DNA from: Fragum whitleyi | Lineage: Eukaryota > Mollusca > Bivalvia > Cardiida > Cardiidae | DNA length: 64,000 nucleotides | Assembly: GCA_948146395.1 (NCBI GenBank) | Contig: OX411556.1 | Span: 31,695,056 to 31,759,055, forward strand | Direction of reading: 5' to 3' | Shown: one piece after another, positions 23,044 through 34,800 of the stretch | How the letters are laid out: each line of letters begins with the position of its first letter | How positions within the stretch are numbered: position 1 is the stretch's first letter | Made by a program: the position numbers and the translations under genes | The notes under the pieces: generated by a model | Database searches by the model: none | The model's input: the letters and a program-made list of their open reading frames with translations, nothing else | What the model was told of the DNA's origin: nothing

Positions 23044-23559
23044 TACATCAGGTTATTCTTAAAACTAGAGGTGAACTTATCTAGTATGGATGAAAATTTG
23101 TCATGATTTAATATACACTATGCAGTTTGTTCAGATTCCTGACTGGAAAAAATTTAAACACTTTAGCTTGAATTACCTCATTTTTCCAGCATGCAGTCAA
23201 TTGTAGGTACCAGGGGCCTGTTTTACTTAACATCTGAAGATAATTTTTTGCAAAAGTCAAAAATTACAGTTTCTTCTACAGGAGTAACTAAAAATGGAAT
23301 TCTGCATACATCATCTAATTGGAATCGTCTTCTAAAGACATTGCCAATAAGATATTGCAAGGTAAGATTTGTGATTTTTATTTACGATTAATTTTTACAA
23401 AAGAAGTTAAATAAAAGGACCCTTGCTATAACTTTCTTCTTCTATTGACAGCAATAATTTAAACCTGTTGTGTTAGAAGCTACGAATTAAAGATCAAAGT
23501 ACTGAAAGTACTGATAAGTTGGAATGCGCTCAAGAGACTATGACATCAAGCCACTAAGC

Positions 23560-24080
23560 TGACGCATCCCGCACAGGTGGTCTCGACTTTTGACTAAAAA
23601 ATTCACCAAACCGCGTTAAAATATGTGCTAGGTCAGATGACTAGGAACATTTTGTAAAAGTTTCATCCAAATAGGCCAATAAATGAAGGAGGAGTTTCTT
23701 TCACAAGTTTTTTTTCAAATGAAGGCCTCTTTTTCCATGACACGGCTAATATTCACAAAACCCTAGCCAATAGGCACTAGGTCAGGTGACCAGAAACTTT
23801 CTGTGAAAGTTTCATCCAAATCGGTCCATAAATGAGGGAGAAGTTGTGTTAACAAGATTTTTTTTACATGAAGGCTCTTTTTCCATGACGCGGCTGAAAT
23901 TCACCTAACAGTGACTTTATGCGCGAGGTCAGATGATTAGGAACATTCTGTGAAAGTTTCATCCAAATCCAACTAGAAATTTTGGAGGAGTTGTGCTCAC
24001 AAGAAAAGTGGACGTACGTACGGACTAACAGACAGACACAGACGGAGAAGATGACGCTAATATACAACCCCCTCAAGCTG
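23560..24080. repeat. ~150-bp tandem repeat ending in a GACAGACAC-rich segment
   Basis: Three units, each with AGGTCAGATGA, GTGAAAGTTTCATCCAAAT, AGGAGTT and TTTTCCATGACGCGGC, followed by GTGGACGTACGTACGGACTA and AACAGACAGACACAGACGG. The style matches the other tandem-bearing elements of the window. No coding potential. Confidence 0.7.
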
Positions 24081-25279
24081 CATATAAAAATGAAATCCGA
24101 GAAAATACTATGCTTGTACAGTCAAAATCGCAAAATTCAAGACTAGCCTTTTGGTAACACAAATTTATGCAAAATAAAACGATACATGTTTTTTGAAAGC
24201 CAAAAATGTTTCTTGAAAGCCAATTTCAATCGTATGGTTGCGATAGGATCAAATTTCGGTCGTAGGACCTTTCTAGAACGTGGCCCTGAAGGCAAAACAC
24301 GTGAGGTTGGTAAATTCGTTCAGATATTTGATAAAAACAAAGGCTGTAGTTAACTTGTGATAATCTCAATGATATTTTAAGGATTGCGCAAGTGCGTATT
24401 TTTGCACGAGTGAATTTATGTCTAAGCAATTTTAAAGGAAATGGACAAAATCAGAAAGAGACAAAATTGATCTTTGGTCTATCACTTAAACTTGTGCATC
24501 TATACCTTCATCGATCCTTTCTGCATCCACCATCAAGTGAAATTGTCGCTCGATTTGGAAATGGGGTTCCGTTTTTTATTTTTTAAAGAGAAGTAATAAA
24601 AAGAGAATATTTGCTGGATCGGGTTGTTAATACAGATAAATAATCTGCAGATTTTGCGCGTTTCTAATAATGGTTTACGAAACAATTAAATAAAAAAAAA
24701 ACATTTGAACTACGGTATGGTATTTTGACGAAGTGTGTAAAAAGTTCGTTCCGAAAAAGAAACTAGACCTCTTAAAGAAGCTATAACATAATTCTACGAA
24801 AAACAGGTCGCGACATTACCAAATAAGCAGATCACGTGATTGGAAAGTGCTGTTGTCAATAGCTTTCTTTATTGAACTTGACTTATCACATGATATCCAA
24901 ATATAGTAATGCAAACATTTGCTACCAGTAAATTCGTACGCAAGTTTCAATAAATTTCGTTTAAAACATAAATTAGCGTGTTAATAATTTACATGAATTG
25001 GTAGTTGTGTAATTGTTCAACATTATTACATCTTGATGAAATAAACTGTATGTCTTTGTCAAGCTGAGATATACAAAATAGGCCGGAGTGTATTCACATC
25101 CTGTTCACGTGATATGTGTTATCAAGAAACCCGAAATGAAATTATCTTATGTTCATTTTGCGGTTTTGTTAAATCTAAGTTGGAATTGCTCTGCATTCCA
25201 ACTTAAAAACGTCTTCAAATGCATGCTATAATGTCAACAACTTAGCCCTAAAAGGTCAATAAGTGCCTAATGCACTTTG

Positions 25280-25355
25280 ATGGTACAGCATGAAATAGTT
25301 ATGACTGCCTATAAACATATAGGCAGTTACAACTGTTTCACGCCTAACTATCGAT
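25280..25355. mobile_element. Short hairpin MITE
   Basis: GACTGCCTATA and its complement TATAGGCAGTT surround ACAT, with outer arms around ATGAAATAGTT / AACTGTTTCACG. Close to 38668-38750 and 54574-54647. Confidence 0.7.
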
Positions 25356-25415
25356 TCGCAATTTATAGGTAGCAAACTGTATTAACATATTTAAGTGTTA
25401 GACACAAAATCCTTT

Positions 25416-28400
25416 CTACAGTTTTGGAATGTCTCTTGGTTCCACCCTCCAGCTGGTAGGATATTCCTTTTTACGTCTCAACTGTTCATTCTCGATGGCC
25501 TCATGATAATATCCGTAATATTCTCCGCGACCTTCACGCTGTATTGGTACCCAAGCGTCACTTTTAGGCCATGGATTTTGGAAAATATCTTTAGGAGGCA
25601 TTGAGGGGAGGTTTCTTGTGTAACCAAATAGCCGCAGTGCTGGTGTGCCCGATTGTTTGAGTCCTATATTCTTGTGGTAATAACCTAGGGTTTGAAAATT
25701 CAATAAACCAAAAGTTGTTTTCAATAGTTTAAAATTTTAGACTTGATCAAATTGAAAGAGATTGCAGACAAAAATAAAAAATTCAATTTTGAAAAAGAAA
25801 AAAAAGTTGTGAAATAGAAAAGATTATGGAAGGAGGAAAGCTTTGCTTATCATAAGCATTTCCATTTCTTTTTCCCCAATATTTTCTCTATTATGAAATT
25901 AAAGTTTTGGTATATCCGAAGATCATAAAAGAGTGGGTTAATTGTTGAAAATTTTGTGCATGGTTAAAAATATTTATTGGCCCATAATCAGATTTCAAAG
26001 TTTTGGAATCAATGGTCTGTTTAACAGAAAGTACAGACTACACTATACATGCAAGTCATATATTAGATTGCAGACATTTTTGTCACTCGGTCAATTTATT
26101 TAAGCTCTCTGTATTTGGTTGATTGATTGATTTATTGAATTGGGTTTTAAAATACTATTTCAGTCATAAAGCAACAGCTGGAGCACCGAGGAATGGATTC
26201 TTAGTATTTCTCACACCAGTACTACCATTACATCCTTTCCTAGCCTCCAGCTGCTATCCCACATAAGTCAACAAATATTAACCCATTGGTGGAAGACATA
26301 AAGTTGAAAAGTATGGGTGCCGTCATCAAGAATCGAACCTGTGACCATTTGAATGATAGTCTGATGCGCTACCAATTGCACTGTGATGGTGGCTCTTACA
26401 TGTACTTGGTTGCCCTCTTACAATTTGATGATAGAATACGAGTGTAATTTAACCCTTGTCATGCTGAACCAGGAATATTCCTGCTTTGACAGGAGGTATA
26501 AACAAAGATCAGCCTGCACATATGTGCAGTCTGATCTCAGGTCATATACCACCTGAATTTCATTTTTAAACCTGAAAGGTCTAAAACAATGAATTTCTGA
26601 AATCAATACTCACTCACATGTGTAAACTTTCAGTGCTTTTAGCACTTTGATTTTACATTTATTTTACAAAGATTTTTATTCAGCATGATAAGGGTAAACC
26701 TTTATTTTGCTGAATTTAAATTGTGTATAAGAAAAATGCCCATTTTTGGGCTATTTCAACTGGTCCAGCTTAGGTTTTCTTTAAAATAATTTTAAAAGTA
26801 GAAATCAGGCTGTGTAGACTAGGATCAGACTGCACATCTGTGCAGGCTGATATAAGTCTACATAGCTTTGCGTGTGGAAGGCATATGTTTTAAACAAAGA
26901 GAAGGCTTAAAATTGTGTGAAATCAATTAGATAGAATAAAATTATCATTATTATTACAGTCAATATTGCTTGAGCGACCACGTCTTTTAAGTGACCAATT
27001 CTATAAAGCGACCGCCGTAAAAGTCCCTTCACAGTAGGCAAAATCTCTGAAAATGAGGACATTCTTAACGAAAAATTTGTTATCATTGAATCTAACTATG
27101 TTGGAGCCGATTAGAATTGTCTCAATAAGAGGATTCTATTGGGTTCGAACATCATAGGATTCATTACGCCTTGACCGACAATCTATAAATGCTATCAAAA
27201 TGAACTTTCACATTTATCATGATATTTTGTATTAAACGACCATTCCTATAAACAACCTTTTTGGTGGTCCCCTTAGTGGTCGCTTAACACAAGTTTTACT
27301 GTATTATGAAAGTAATACTAAAGTACCTGAGGGTGTATCCCTCTGTCTCATAAACTCAACAAACTGATCTTCAGATTGAAACTCTATTGCATCTCTTCTT
27401 GTCTCCCTGGGCAGTGACCTGACAAAGAATTTTAAATATTGTGTTAAAAATTGACCTTTACAGTGGAAAAAGGACCATTTTGAAAATCAGAAATGTATGT
27501 TTAAAATATATAATGATATATGATATAATATTGTGACTCGTAACCCCAAAAAGTGCCATCTTGGAAATTTGTAAAATAGATGTTTAAAGAAAAAGAAGAG
27601 ATTGGGTCCAGCTTAGGTCATTAAGAGGTCGCATTTAAAAAAAATTAACAGGAAGGTACAATGATTATGCTAGATTCAGAAAATAAGCAATGTGCAAAAA
27701 GTTTCAACTAAAGTCTGCACAATTTGCGTATCCAGATGATCCCTTTTTGCATTGCCAAGTCACATTTTAAGGGTTCAGTGCAAGACTGTACTAAGTGTAT
27801 TTACAGTGTATATACACCTAGTACAGTCTTGCACTAAACCCTCAATTTGTGTACCTTGAAAATTTACAGTAAGAAACATGTAGGTGAATAAACCGTTTCC
27901 CAAAAAGTCTTTAATACTGTTGAAAGTGGCATTTAACTCTATATAACCATTACTACCTGGGATTTTTTAGAAAAGGGAGATAATAAACATTATAATTTAC
28001 ATGTTACCGTTCTTTCTAGGAGGGGTAAAGGGATATATTATGCTGACTTATATTATTGGTTATGTTTGGATAAATTATAAATTTCCTTTTACCTTATGAA
28101 TGGTCATACATCCTTGGTATATTTCAGAGGCGACAGTTACATGTAAATTGTAATGTTTATTATTATTGATATTGTCTCCTTTTACTAAAAATCACAGGTA
28201 CAGTCAAACCTGTCTTAAGCAAGCACCCAAGGGACATTCAAAAAGTGCTTGCTTAAGACAGGTGCTTGCTTAATACAGGTCAATTTTAGAGCAATTGGTA
28301 CATATTGGAACAAGGCCACCGCTTGCTTAATACAGGTTGCTTGCTGAATACAGGTGGCCGCTAACACAGGTTCGACTGTAGTTGGATCAATAATAATTAT

Positions 28401-28619
28401 CCTGGCCCCAAATTTACGATTAAAAAAATTTACAATGATAAAGAAAAGGGAGATAATTTATCTAATATTTACCTATAGTCACTGTACTGAATCCAATTTC
28501 CCCTCTCTGAAGGAACATAATACCCAGGTCCAGAATATACTAGGGATTTACCATCACCAGATAGATAGTTGTTGGCTGGTGTTGAATAATGGGGTTTGGG
28601 TAATGGTACTGATGACATT
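25416..28619 (-). CDS. Paralogue A: unrecognised 168-residue protein, three coding exons
   Basis: Coding exons on the minus strand: 28618-28473 (ATG at 28618, one base after the acceptor TTTTCAG), 27418-27327 and 25684-25416 (TAG at 25418-25416), with consistent GT-AG sites and phases. The 168-residue product has no signal peptide or membrane segment. Residues about 17-80 carry a motif shared with paralogue B: NYLSGDGKS, YSGPGYYVPSE, NWIQYSDYRSLPRE, RRDAIEFQSEDQF. The rest is Tyr/Pro/Trp-rich, including LFGYTRNLPSMPP, NPWPKSDAWVP and EYYGYYHEAIENEQLRRKKE. I do not recognise the family and assign no function. The 5' UTR intron probably runs from a perfect donor at 29587/29586 (TTTCAG|GTAAGT). 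Intron 2 of the coding region lies after PSG in phase 1, exactly as in paralogue B. Confidence 0.78.
26105..26395 (-). mobile_element. tRNA-derived SINE, minus-strand copy
   Basis: On the minus strand the head near 26395-26320 reads GCACAGTGCAATTGGTAGCG, a tRNA-like A box, with GGTCACAGGTTCGATTC as B box. The body has TAGGAAAGGATGTAATGG and the tail AACCCAATTCAATAAATC. It lies in intron 2 of paralogue A. Confidence 0.8.
26449..26697. mobile_element. TTAA-flanked MITE, CATGCTGAA family
   Basis: Begins TTAACCCTTGTCATGCTGAA and ends TTCAGCATGATAAGGGTAA. The core palindrome is GATCAGCCTGCACATATGTG with its complement CAGTCTGATC. It lies in the same intron of paralogue A as the neighbouring SINE. 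Confidence 0.75.
27769..27844. mobile_element. Short hairpin MITE
   Basis: Arms AAGGGTTCAGTGCAAGACTG and CAGTCTTGCACTAAACCCT, with centre TACTAAGTGTATTTACAGTG. Its outer ends are like those of 5217-5285. Confidence 0.75.
28201..28378. mobile_element. 178-bp TA-flanked MITE, second copy
   Basis: Ends CAGTCAAACCTGTCTTAAGC and AACACAGGTTCGACTG, with TA at 28199-28200 and 28379-28380. It has the same length and interior as 20466-20643, in the opposite internal orientation. It lies in intron 1 of the paralogue A coding region. Confidence 0.85.
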
Positions 28620-28701
28620 CTGAAAATAAAATTGTACCCAGTCACATGAACAAGTTCCACTTGGAAAGGAAAATAAGTTTGATGAATCAATAATCCAGTA
28701 C

Positions 28702-28946
28702 TTACTCCTTGTCATGCTGAGCCTGGAATATTCTGGTTTAGACAGGAGTGATAGACAAAGATCAGACTGCACAGGTGCAGTCTGATCTGAGTCAATACCA
28801 CCTGATTTTCCTTTACAAACAAGATAAATGTTACATTTGCGTTTTCAAAATATTATTACTTTTAAGAAATGGCACAACTGGTGCTTTCAGTACTTTGATT
28901 GTAATTCATTTTTGTCAAGATTTTTATTCAGCGTGACAAGGGTTCA
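28702..28946. mobile_element. CATGCTGAA MITE
   Basis: Left end TTACTCCTTGTCATGCTGAG, right end TTCAGCGTGACAAGGGTTCA, and core palindrome AGATCAGACTGCACAGGTGC. It lies in the presumed 5' UTR intron of paralogue A. Confidence 0.7.
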
Positions 28947-29587
28947 AACATTTAAGGCTGTAAGTGCCCATACAGTGTATTAAAAGTTTTCAGTTATTGT
29001 GAACAAAAAAATGAAAGTGCATGGCATAGCTATCTTTGAGTGCACTGTAAGGTTGTGCATGGACCCAACATTATAAAAACTTTTTTTGTGCTCAACTGAG
29101 AACTTTCTCAGATTGTTAAGTTGGAATAAGTGATATATTTTTCCTTGATAACTACAGAAAACATTCAAAATAAAAAAAAGATAATCATATTAAAAGACAT
29201 AAATTAAAGAAATTTGTGATTAGAATTTAAAGTTTGAGAAAAATATCATTTGAGAAACAAAAAAGTTTTATTGATTTTGGCCCTTTTCAGATTGGGTTGA
29301 TGTACTGGCCGATCGGAGTCTTTATATTGTACGCATTCGAAATTGTTGGAAATCTTGCGCACAGGCTCATACTATTTAATTCTTTAGAATGCCATAGCAG
29401 ACGACATGTTTAACTTGTAGATATGTTACAGGCAGGGGTGAGGTACATTCCGTATATCTCCTCTTCTTTTTGAATGACAGTTGGAAATTCTGACTGTAAA
29501 TGCCAAAGTGTAATACTTCTAACAGATAGTCAATCGTTTTATTATCTTACGACATGAATATAACGCCTTTGTTCAAGTTAACTTACC

Positions 29588-29749
29588 TGAAATTAATATT
29601 TTACCTGTACACCGTTTAGATGGTTTAAGTTGTTTACTTCCGTTGTTAGGATTATAAACGGTGTGTAGGTACAACCTGCAAGATAAATTGGTCCTATGTA
29701 AACTTAAACTGCATGTTGCTTTGTATCCTTGACTGAGAATCAAGCAAAG
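29588..29749. promoter_or_regulatory. Inferred bidirectional promoter / 5' UTR region of paralogues A and B
   Basis: A minus-strand donor TTTCAG|GTAAGT has its boundary at 29587, and a plus-strand donor AGCAAAG|GTAAGC has its boundary at 29749. Each fits the 5' end of the UTR intron whose acceptor lies just before the ATG of A (28619) or B (31858). If both are used, the two transcripts start within this roughly 160-bp interval. It contains a perfect 10-bp inverted repeat, ACACCGTTTA (29609-29618) and TAAACGGTGT (29655-29664). No TATA box or CpG island is obvious. This is inference from splice sites only. Confidence 0.45.
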
Positions 29750-29954
29750 GTAAGCACGATCGAGTTCTCAGTTTTTGATCAAAATTAAAGAAATCGTATT
29801 CGAAACTATATTACCTGCATAATTATGTGTATACTAGGCCAATCCACGGACCCTGGTCTATCCAACGTTTAAAGTGTCAAATTGACAGCGGTTGTCAACT
29901 CAGTGGAAAGTGTGGACGTTTGTTTGAATGTGGTGTTACGCCCTTTTTAACATA

Positions 29955-30182
29955 ATTTCAGTCATATCGTGGCGGTTAGAGCGCCTAACAATAGATCCTT
30001 GTAAATCTCACACCAGTACTACCATCACATCCTTTCCTAGCCTCCAGCTACTACCACACATAGGTCAAGGATTACCAGCCCATTGGTAGACAAGTAGTCG
30101 GAAAGGATGAGTGTCAGGGATCGAACCCGGGACCATTTGAATGATAGTAACGACGTGCTACCATTTGCGCTATGGCGGCGGC
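29955..30182 (-). mobile_element. tRNA-derived SINE with intact A and B boxes
   Basis: On the minus strand the element starts GCCGCCATAGCGCAAATGGT, then AGCACG (A box), with GGTCCCGGGTTCGATCCC as B box. The body has CCAATGGGCTGGTAATCC and GGCTAGGAAAGGATG. This copy has the best-preserved RNA polymerase III promoter of the family in the window. Confidence 0.85.
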
Positions 30183-31454
30183 CAAAGTGTGTGTGTATTC
30201 GCTTGAATATTTTCTACTATTATGGGTTTATAGGGCCTATTTCGGGTTAGGAAGTCCCTTTTCACTGCGTGATGGGAGAGAAAATCTAAAAAAAGGGTGA
30301 TTCTAAAAGAATGCTAAACTGTTGCAATAATATACAATGCAGGTGCGATTGTTTCATATTTCGATTTTTATCTTAAAGGTTATGATTGACCAAAGTTAGA
30401 TAAATGACGGAAAAAGATTCCTGAAAAAATCACATGTGTCACGTAGGATTAGGCCTATGTATGGAATATATATTCCATTAGCGGATTATTTTATGCGCTC
30501 CAAAACAGTAAGAGTGAAATGCGTTCACGCAAAGGGCCAGCTCGCAAAGAAGGAAAAAGACGCACGTACAATTGCCGCTTGTAAGGGTGTATATTTGTGC
30601 TTTTCCTGAAAAAAAAATAGAAAAGGCTGTTAAGTTAAACAAGAATCGAAACTATTGCTCAAAAATGCTGCTCATATAAAGTTTCTTTGTATTGGTCACT
30701 ATGGAATGGCGACTGACATTTATAAATCTTATTTTGTCACGCACGCGGTGCGCGTGTGCGTGGTAAATGAGCATTACGTATGTATGTTTTTTTTATATTT
30801 ATTCAACAACTGCTTTACGGTTGACCCTACTTGTCAGAATTACTACCCTTACACATTTCACTTCAATTTTTTTTATTATTTTTTTCTAATTACTTAAACA
30901 TTTTTCCAGAATTTTACTGTTTTTCTCAATGATACTTAATTATAGTAAATTGTGTTTTTGTCGTTGTTGTTGTTTCAAATCAATTGCAGTTTTAAACTAG
31001 ATACCTGACCACACTGAAAAGGGAGATTTCATGGCGTGATTAGATTTTTGCGTGCATACCTCTGTGAATCTTATAAATATTCCTTTTATCTTTGAATCCA
31101 TTTAGATGGAGGAGTCGAAATACAAATATATTAAAAGAGTGCGGATCATATAGCGCTTAGCCTTTTTAAAGGGGATGAAGTTCGAATTTTGTCAAATTTT
31201 ATAGCTTTTCTTATAAATAACTTGTTATGTTTATTGTTCTAGATTATTTATTTGATATTTTGATATTTTTTCTTCCTAATCGTAAGAAGCAGTCAAACTT
31301 GGTACCTAAATTATTTTCTGTGAAATAGGATTTGCTTCCCTTGCATCCTTCATCAAAATTTGCACTTTTTATCTTTCACCCTTTAATAACTAAAAGGTAA
31401 ATGGCCAAGTCGTCGTGAAAAGCTAACAAGGGTAACGTTCCTACCCGAGTCCTG

Positions 31455-31715
31455 AATCATTACTCAAATTTATTGTATTGATTGATTGAATGGAGTTTAC
31501 GTCGCTTTCAGCATTCTGTCAGTTACATCGCGGCGTCTCGAGCACCCAACAATGGATTCCTGGTATTTCTTTCATCAGTACTACCATCACATCCTTTCCT
31601 AGCCTCAAGCTGCTATCTCACATAGGTCTACGATTATCAACCCATTGGTGGGAGACAAATAGTCGGAAAGAATGAGTGCCGCCGTCGGACGCGCTACCTT
31701 CTGCGCTATAACGGC
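31455..31715 (-). mobile_element. tRNA-derived SINE with deleted B box
   Basis: The head on the minus strand reads GCCGTTATAGCGCAGAAGGT then AGCGCG (A box), but the B-box segment is missing between it and the body. The tail end is CGTAAACTCCATTCAATC. It lies about 150 bp upstream of paralogue B coding exon 1. Confidence 0.8.
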
Positions 31716-31865
31716 GGTCCAATTTCATTGTATACATACAGTTACCCACCCCCCTTCCCACCATCATGGACAATAATTTCTATTCACTAAACAACACCCA
31801 ATAGTCGGTCTATATGCATAAACACCCTACTTGCACAATTCCTCGTTTCTATTACAGCCAAAACG

Positions 31866-34800
31866 ATGAATAAAGAACTAGAATACAGCACCAGTTTGGG
31901 GACCAATCTGGCTGAGAGGGGTCCAAGAAACATGGTTCCCGTCCACAATTATCTAGCTGGTACCGGTAAAAGTCATGTTTATTATGGCCCGGCTTGGTAC
32001 GTGCCCAGTGAAAACCGATGGATCAAACACAGCGATTACAGATCCCTCCCTCGTGAGGCCCGGCGTGATGCAATCTATTTTGAGTCAGAAGAAGACTGGG
32101 TAGAGTGGAAAGTGAAGAACGATAAACCACATAACCCATCAGGTATGTCATTAATAGCTCGCCTGATCGAGTAGGCAATAAACCACATAACCCATCAGGT
32201 AGGTCATAAACAGTTGGACCGATCGTGTAGGCAATAAACCACATAACCCATCAGGTAGGTCATAAACAGCTGGACAGATCGTGTAGGCAATAAACCACAT
32301 AACCCATCAGGTAGGTCATAAACAGCTGGACCGATCGAGTAGGTATTAAACCACATAACGCATCAGGCAGGTCATAAATAGCTTGACCGATTGAGTAGGT
32401 ATTCTGCGTTATTTTTCAACTAGCAGGGTGTGGATAAACCGTGACGTAGTTAGGCTGGTTTACTTTTCAATAGTTTGGGTTCTCTCAAAAGTTAGCCGAC
32501 AACTGTCGTGAACGCACGTACATAACTATATTTTAGAACCCAATGGCTAAACGTGTTAAGCGAAAGTGAACACGTTTCATCGTTTCGTTACCAAATTCTC
32601 GTAACTTCAGCTGTCAAAGCCAACCTTAGATTGCCAACCTTAGATTTAAAGAACGCCGAACAACTATCTATTAAACTCAGTAATTATGAATGAATGCTGA
32701 TTAACCTTGAATGCATCGAACCGATTTTAGGCCCCGCCCTGCCCTGCAAGGGCAAAGACATGGAATTATAATAAACTGCATAGCTCATCGGGAAATGGAA
32801 AACATAATCTATTGGGTAAATTATAAACACACAGCCCATAGCGAATGTTCGTAACCGCATAATCGGTCGGTTTGTCACAGAAAATAAGGTAGATGATACA
32901 CTGCACCTCCCATTAGGTAGGGCACGGGAAACACATACTCCAATTGATAAATTAGCAGCACACAACCCACTAGTTAGGCGATAAGCTGCATAGCCCATCG
33001 GGGAAGTGAAAAACAACATAGTCAATCGGGTAGCTCACTGAAAGTAAGGTAGGTGAAAAGCCGCAGAGCTCATCGGATGGATAATAAACTGCATAAGCCT
33101 TTGTGTAATTTATGGAGCACCTAATCTATTGGATAAATGCTAAAACAATCGATAAGACATGGACATCGTTAGAAGAGAGAGGGAGAGCGCGCGAGAGAGA
33201 GAAAGAGAGAGAGAGCGAGAGCGAGAGAGCATACAAGAGAACGTGAGAGAGGGAAGGAGAGAGAGAAATACCCCTTCAAATTGTTGAAAACGTTAAATAC
33301 GTAGGTTTAAATCACATTACTTTTAGTAAGGCTTCAATGGAAAAAAGTAAAACCACATAACTCCAGCCAGACCTTTGATATAACCATTTTCGTACGACAG
33401 TGCGTTACAAAGCCAGGTTTCTCTTACCCCAATTCTCATTTTTTCATTGTCGGATTTGAATCAAAGTGTTTCGTATGTCCTTTGTGTAAAATAACGGAAT
33501 GTTGCAAAACTTTGATACAACGGATCTTTAGCATATGGAATGGGTTTCGCAGAAATTGGGCATGGGCTTACATTTGATCAAAACTTTCATTATATCTACA
33601 TTTGTGCATGGTCGTCGTCACGTCATGTAATGAATAGCAATAAGATTTTATGATATCCAACAGTGTCGATAGAACAATTGAATTGACAAAATTACAATTA
33701 TGTGATACTGTAATTCTTAATAAACTGGTTTATTTTTTAACAGTCCTTACTTGGAATCCACTTGTCCTCGACTAAACTTCTTGCATTTCAAAATGTTCCT
33801 TGTTTGTGCATAATAGATTGCCTATTACAGGGTGAAATGAATCGAATGATGGGCATTGTTGACTTCTATTGGATAAATTAATGAGTTCCAAGTTTGAAAT
33901 ATTTGGTAATTTTCTTCCTGATCGAATAATTCCATGATTAACGAGTAGCGCTATGTTTATCAAACGAGGCGTGCATCAAAAGGAATAGAAACACGCTAGA
34001 AATAGCATGGTAACCTTGGAACCAGCTTTTTTGTCTTTTAAGAAAAACATGTGTTTTTGCTGTAACTTCCGAATCTGAAAGCCAGAACAGTTGGAGAACG
34101 TGTAAAGAAATAAACGTTTTACACGAGAAAAGAAAAAGATTTCGAAAAAATATTAGAAATTTAAGAAATAATTCTCATGCTTGTTTAAGGGGTAAGAGCA
34201 AAGCTGTTTTAGAAACTTGTACAATGACAAGACCCTTAAGATATCAGACGTCTATGTAACGACGAATTAAATCAGTCATGTCGGCACCTAATTAGGTAAT
34301 TTTTACAGAATGTGAAGACGTAGATCACCTCAATAGACTTCGGAAATAATAAGGACTCTGCAGTGAATCGCGTCATTTAGCACGTGTGTTAACATGACAT
34401 CACAAACATCGAGATGACTTTTAGAGAATAAACAAAAAACAAAACAAAACAAAGCAAAAAACAACAAAAAAGCCGAAAGATTATAACTTGGCATAAAATT
34501 TTTGATAACAAAACGCAGTGCTATACTGCGTTTTGTCATCAAATTATAATATGCCCAAAATATCTGCATAGACGATCGGGAAATCATTGAAGAAATGTTC
34601 TTTTCTTCAAGTGTATTGACCGAACTACCGCCAGAAGCCGAGTAACCTAAAACATTATGCAAAATTACTACACTAAGGTTCGCGGTACCTTCAGGTTTAC
34701 GGAGAAGGCCGAGCAATGTTCCGAATGGACGTCACATAAGCAATTCCGTCGACGGCCTGATTTCAAAAAATTGCATTACGTATCATCTGTAGGCTACATA

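Larger units (their letters stand above)
21101..25415. other. Intergenic stretch between TRMT11 and paralogue A
   Basis: No gene recognised. It contains a possible SINE head just after the TRMT11 stop (GGAGTTCAATTCCCAG near 21160), two GGGGGCAT-type repeats (21838-22115, 22760-23043), a tandem block at about 23560-24080, and a small hairpin at 25280-25355. The rest appears unique and AT-rich. TRMT11 and paralogue A are convergent, so this should hold both 3' UTRs. Confidence 0.6.

Noticed and set aside
32684..33025. 113-codon minus-strand ORF with repeated MGYA/IDYV-like segments
   Set aside because: It lies on the diverged 56-bp-type repeat in an intron and has no recognisable domain.
34330..34716. 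128-codon minus-strand ORF in the intron of paralogue B
   Set aside because: No recognisable motif, no splice or promoter context, and it crosses a hairpin. Probably a chance ORF.
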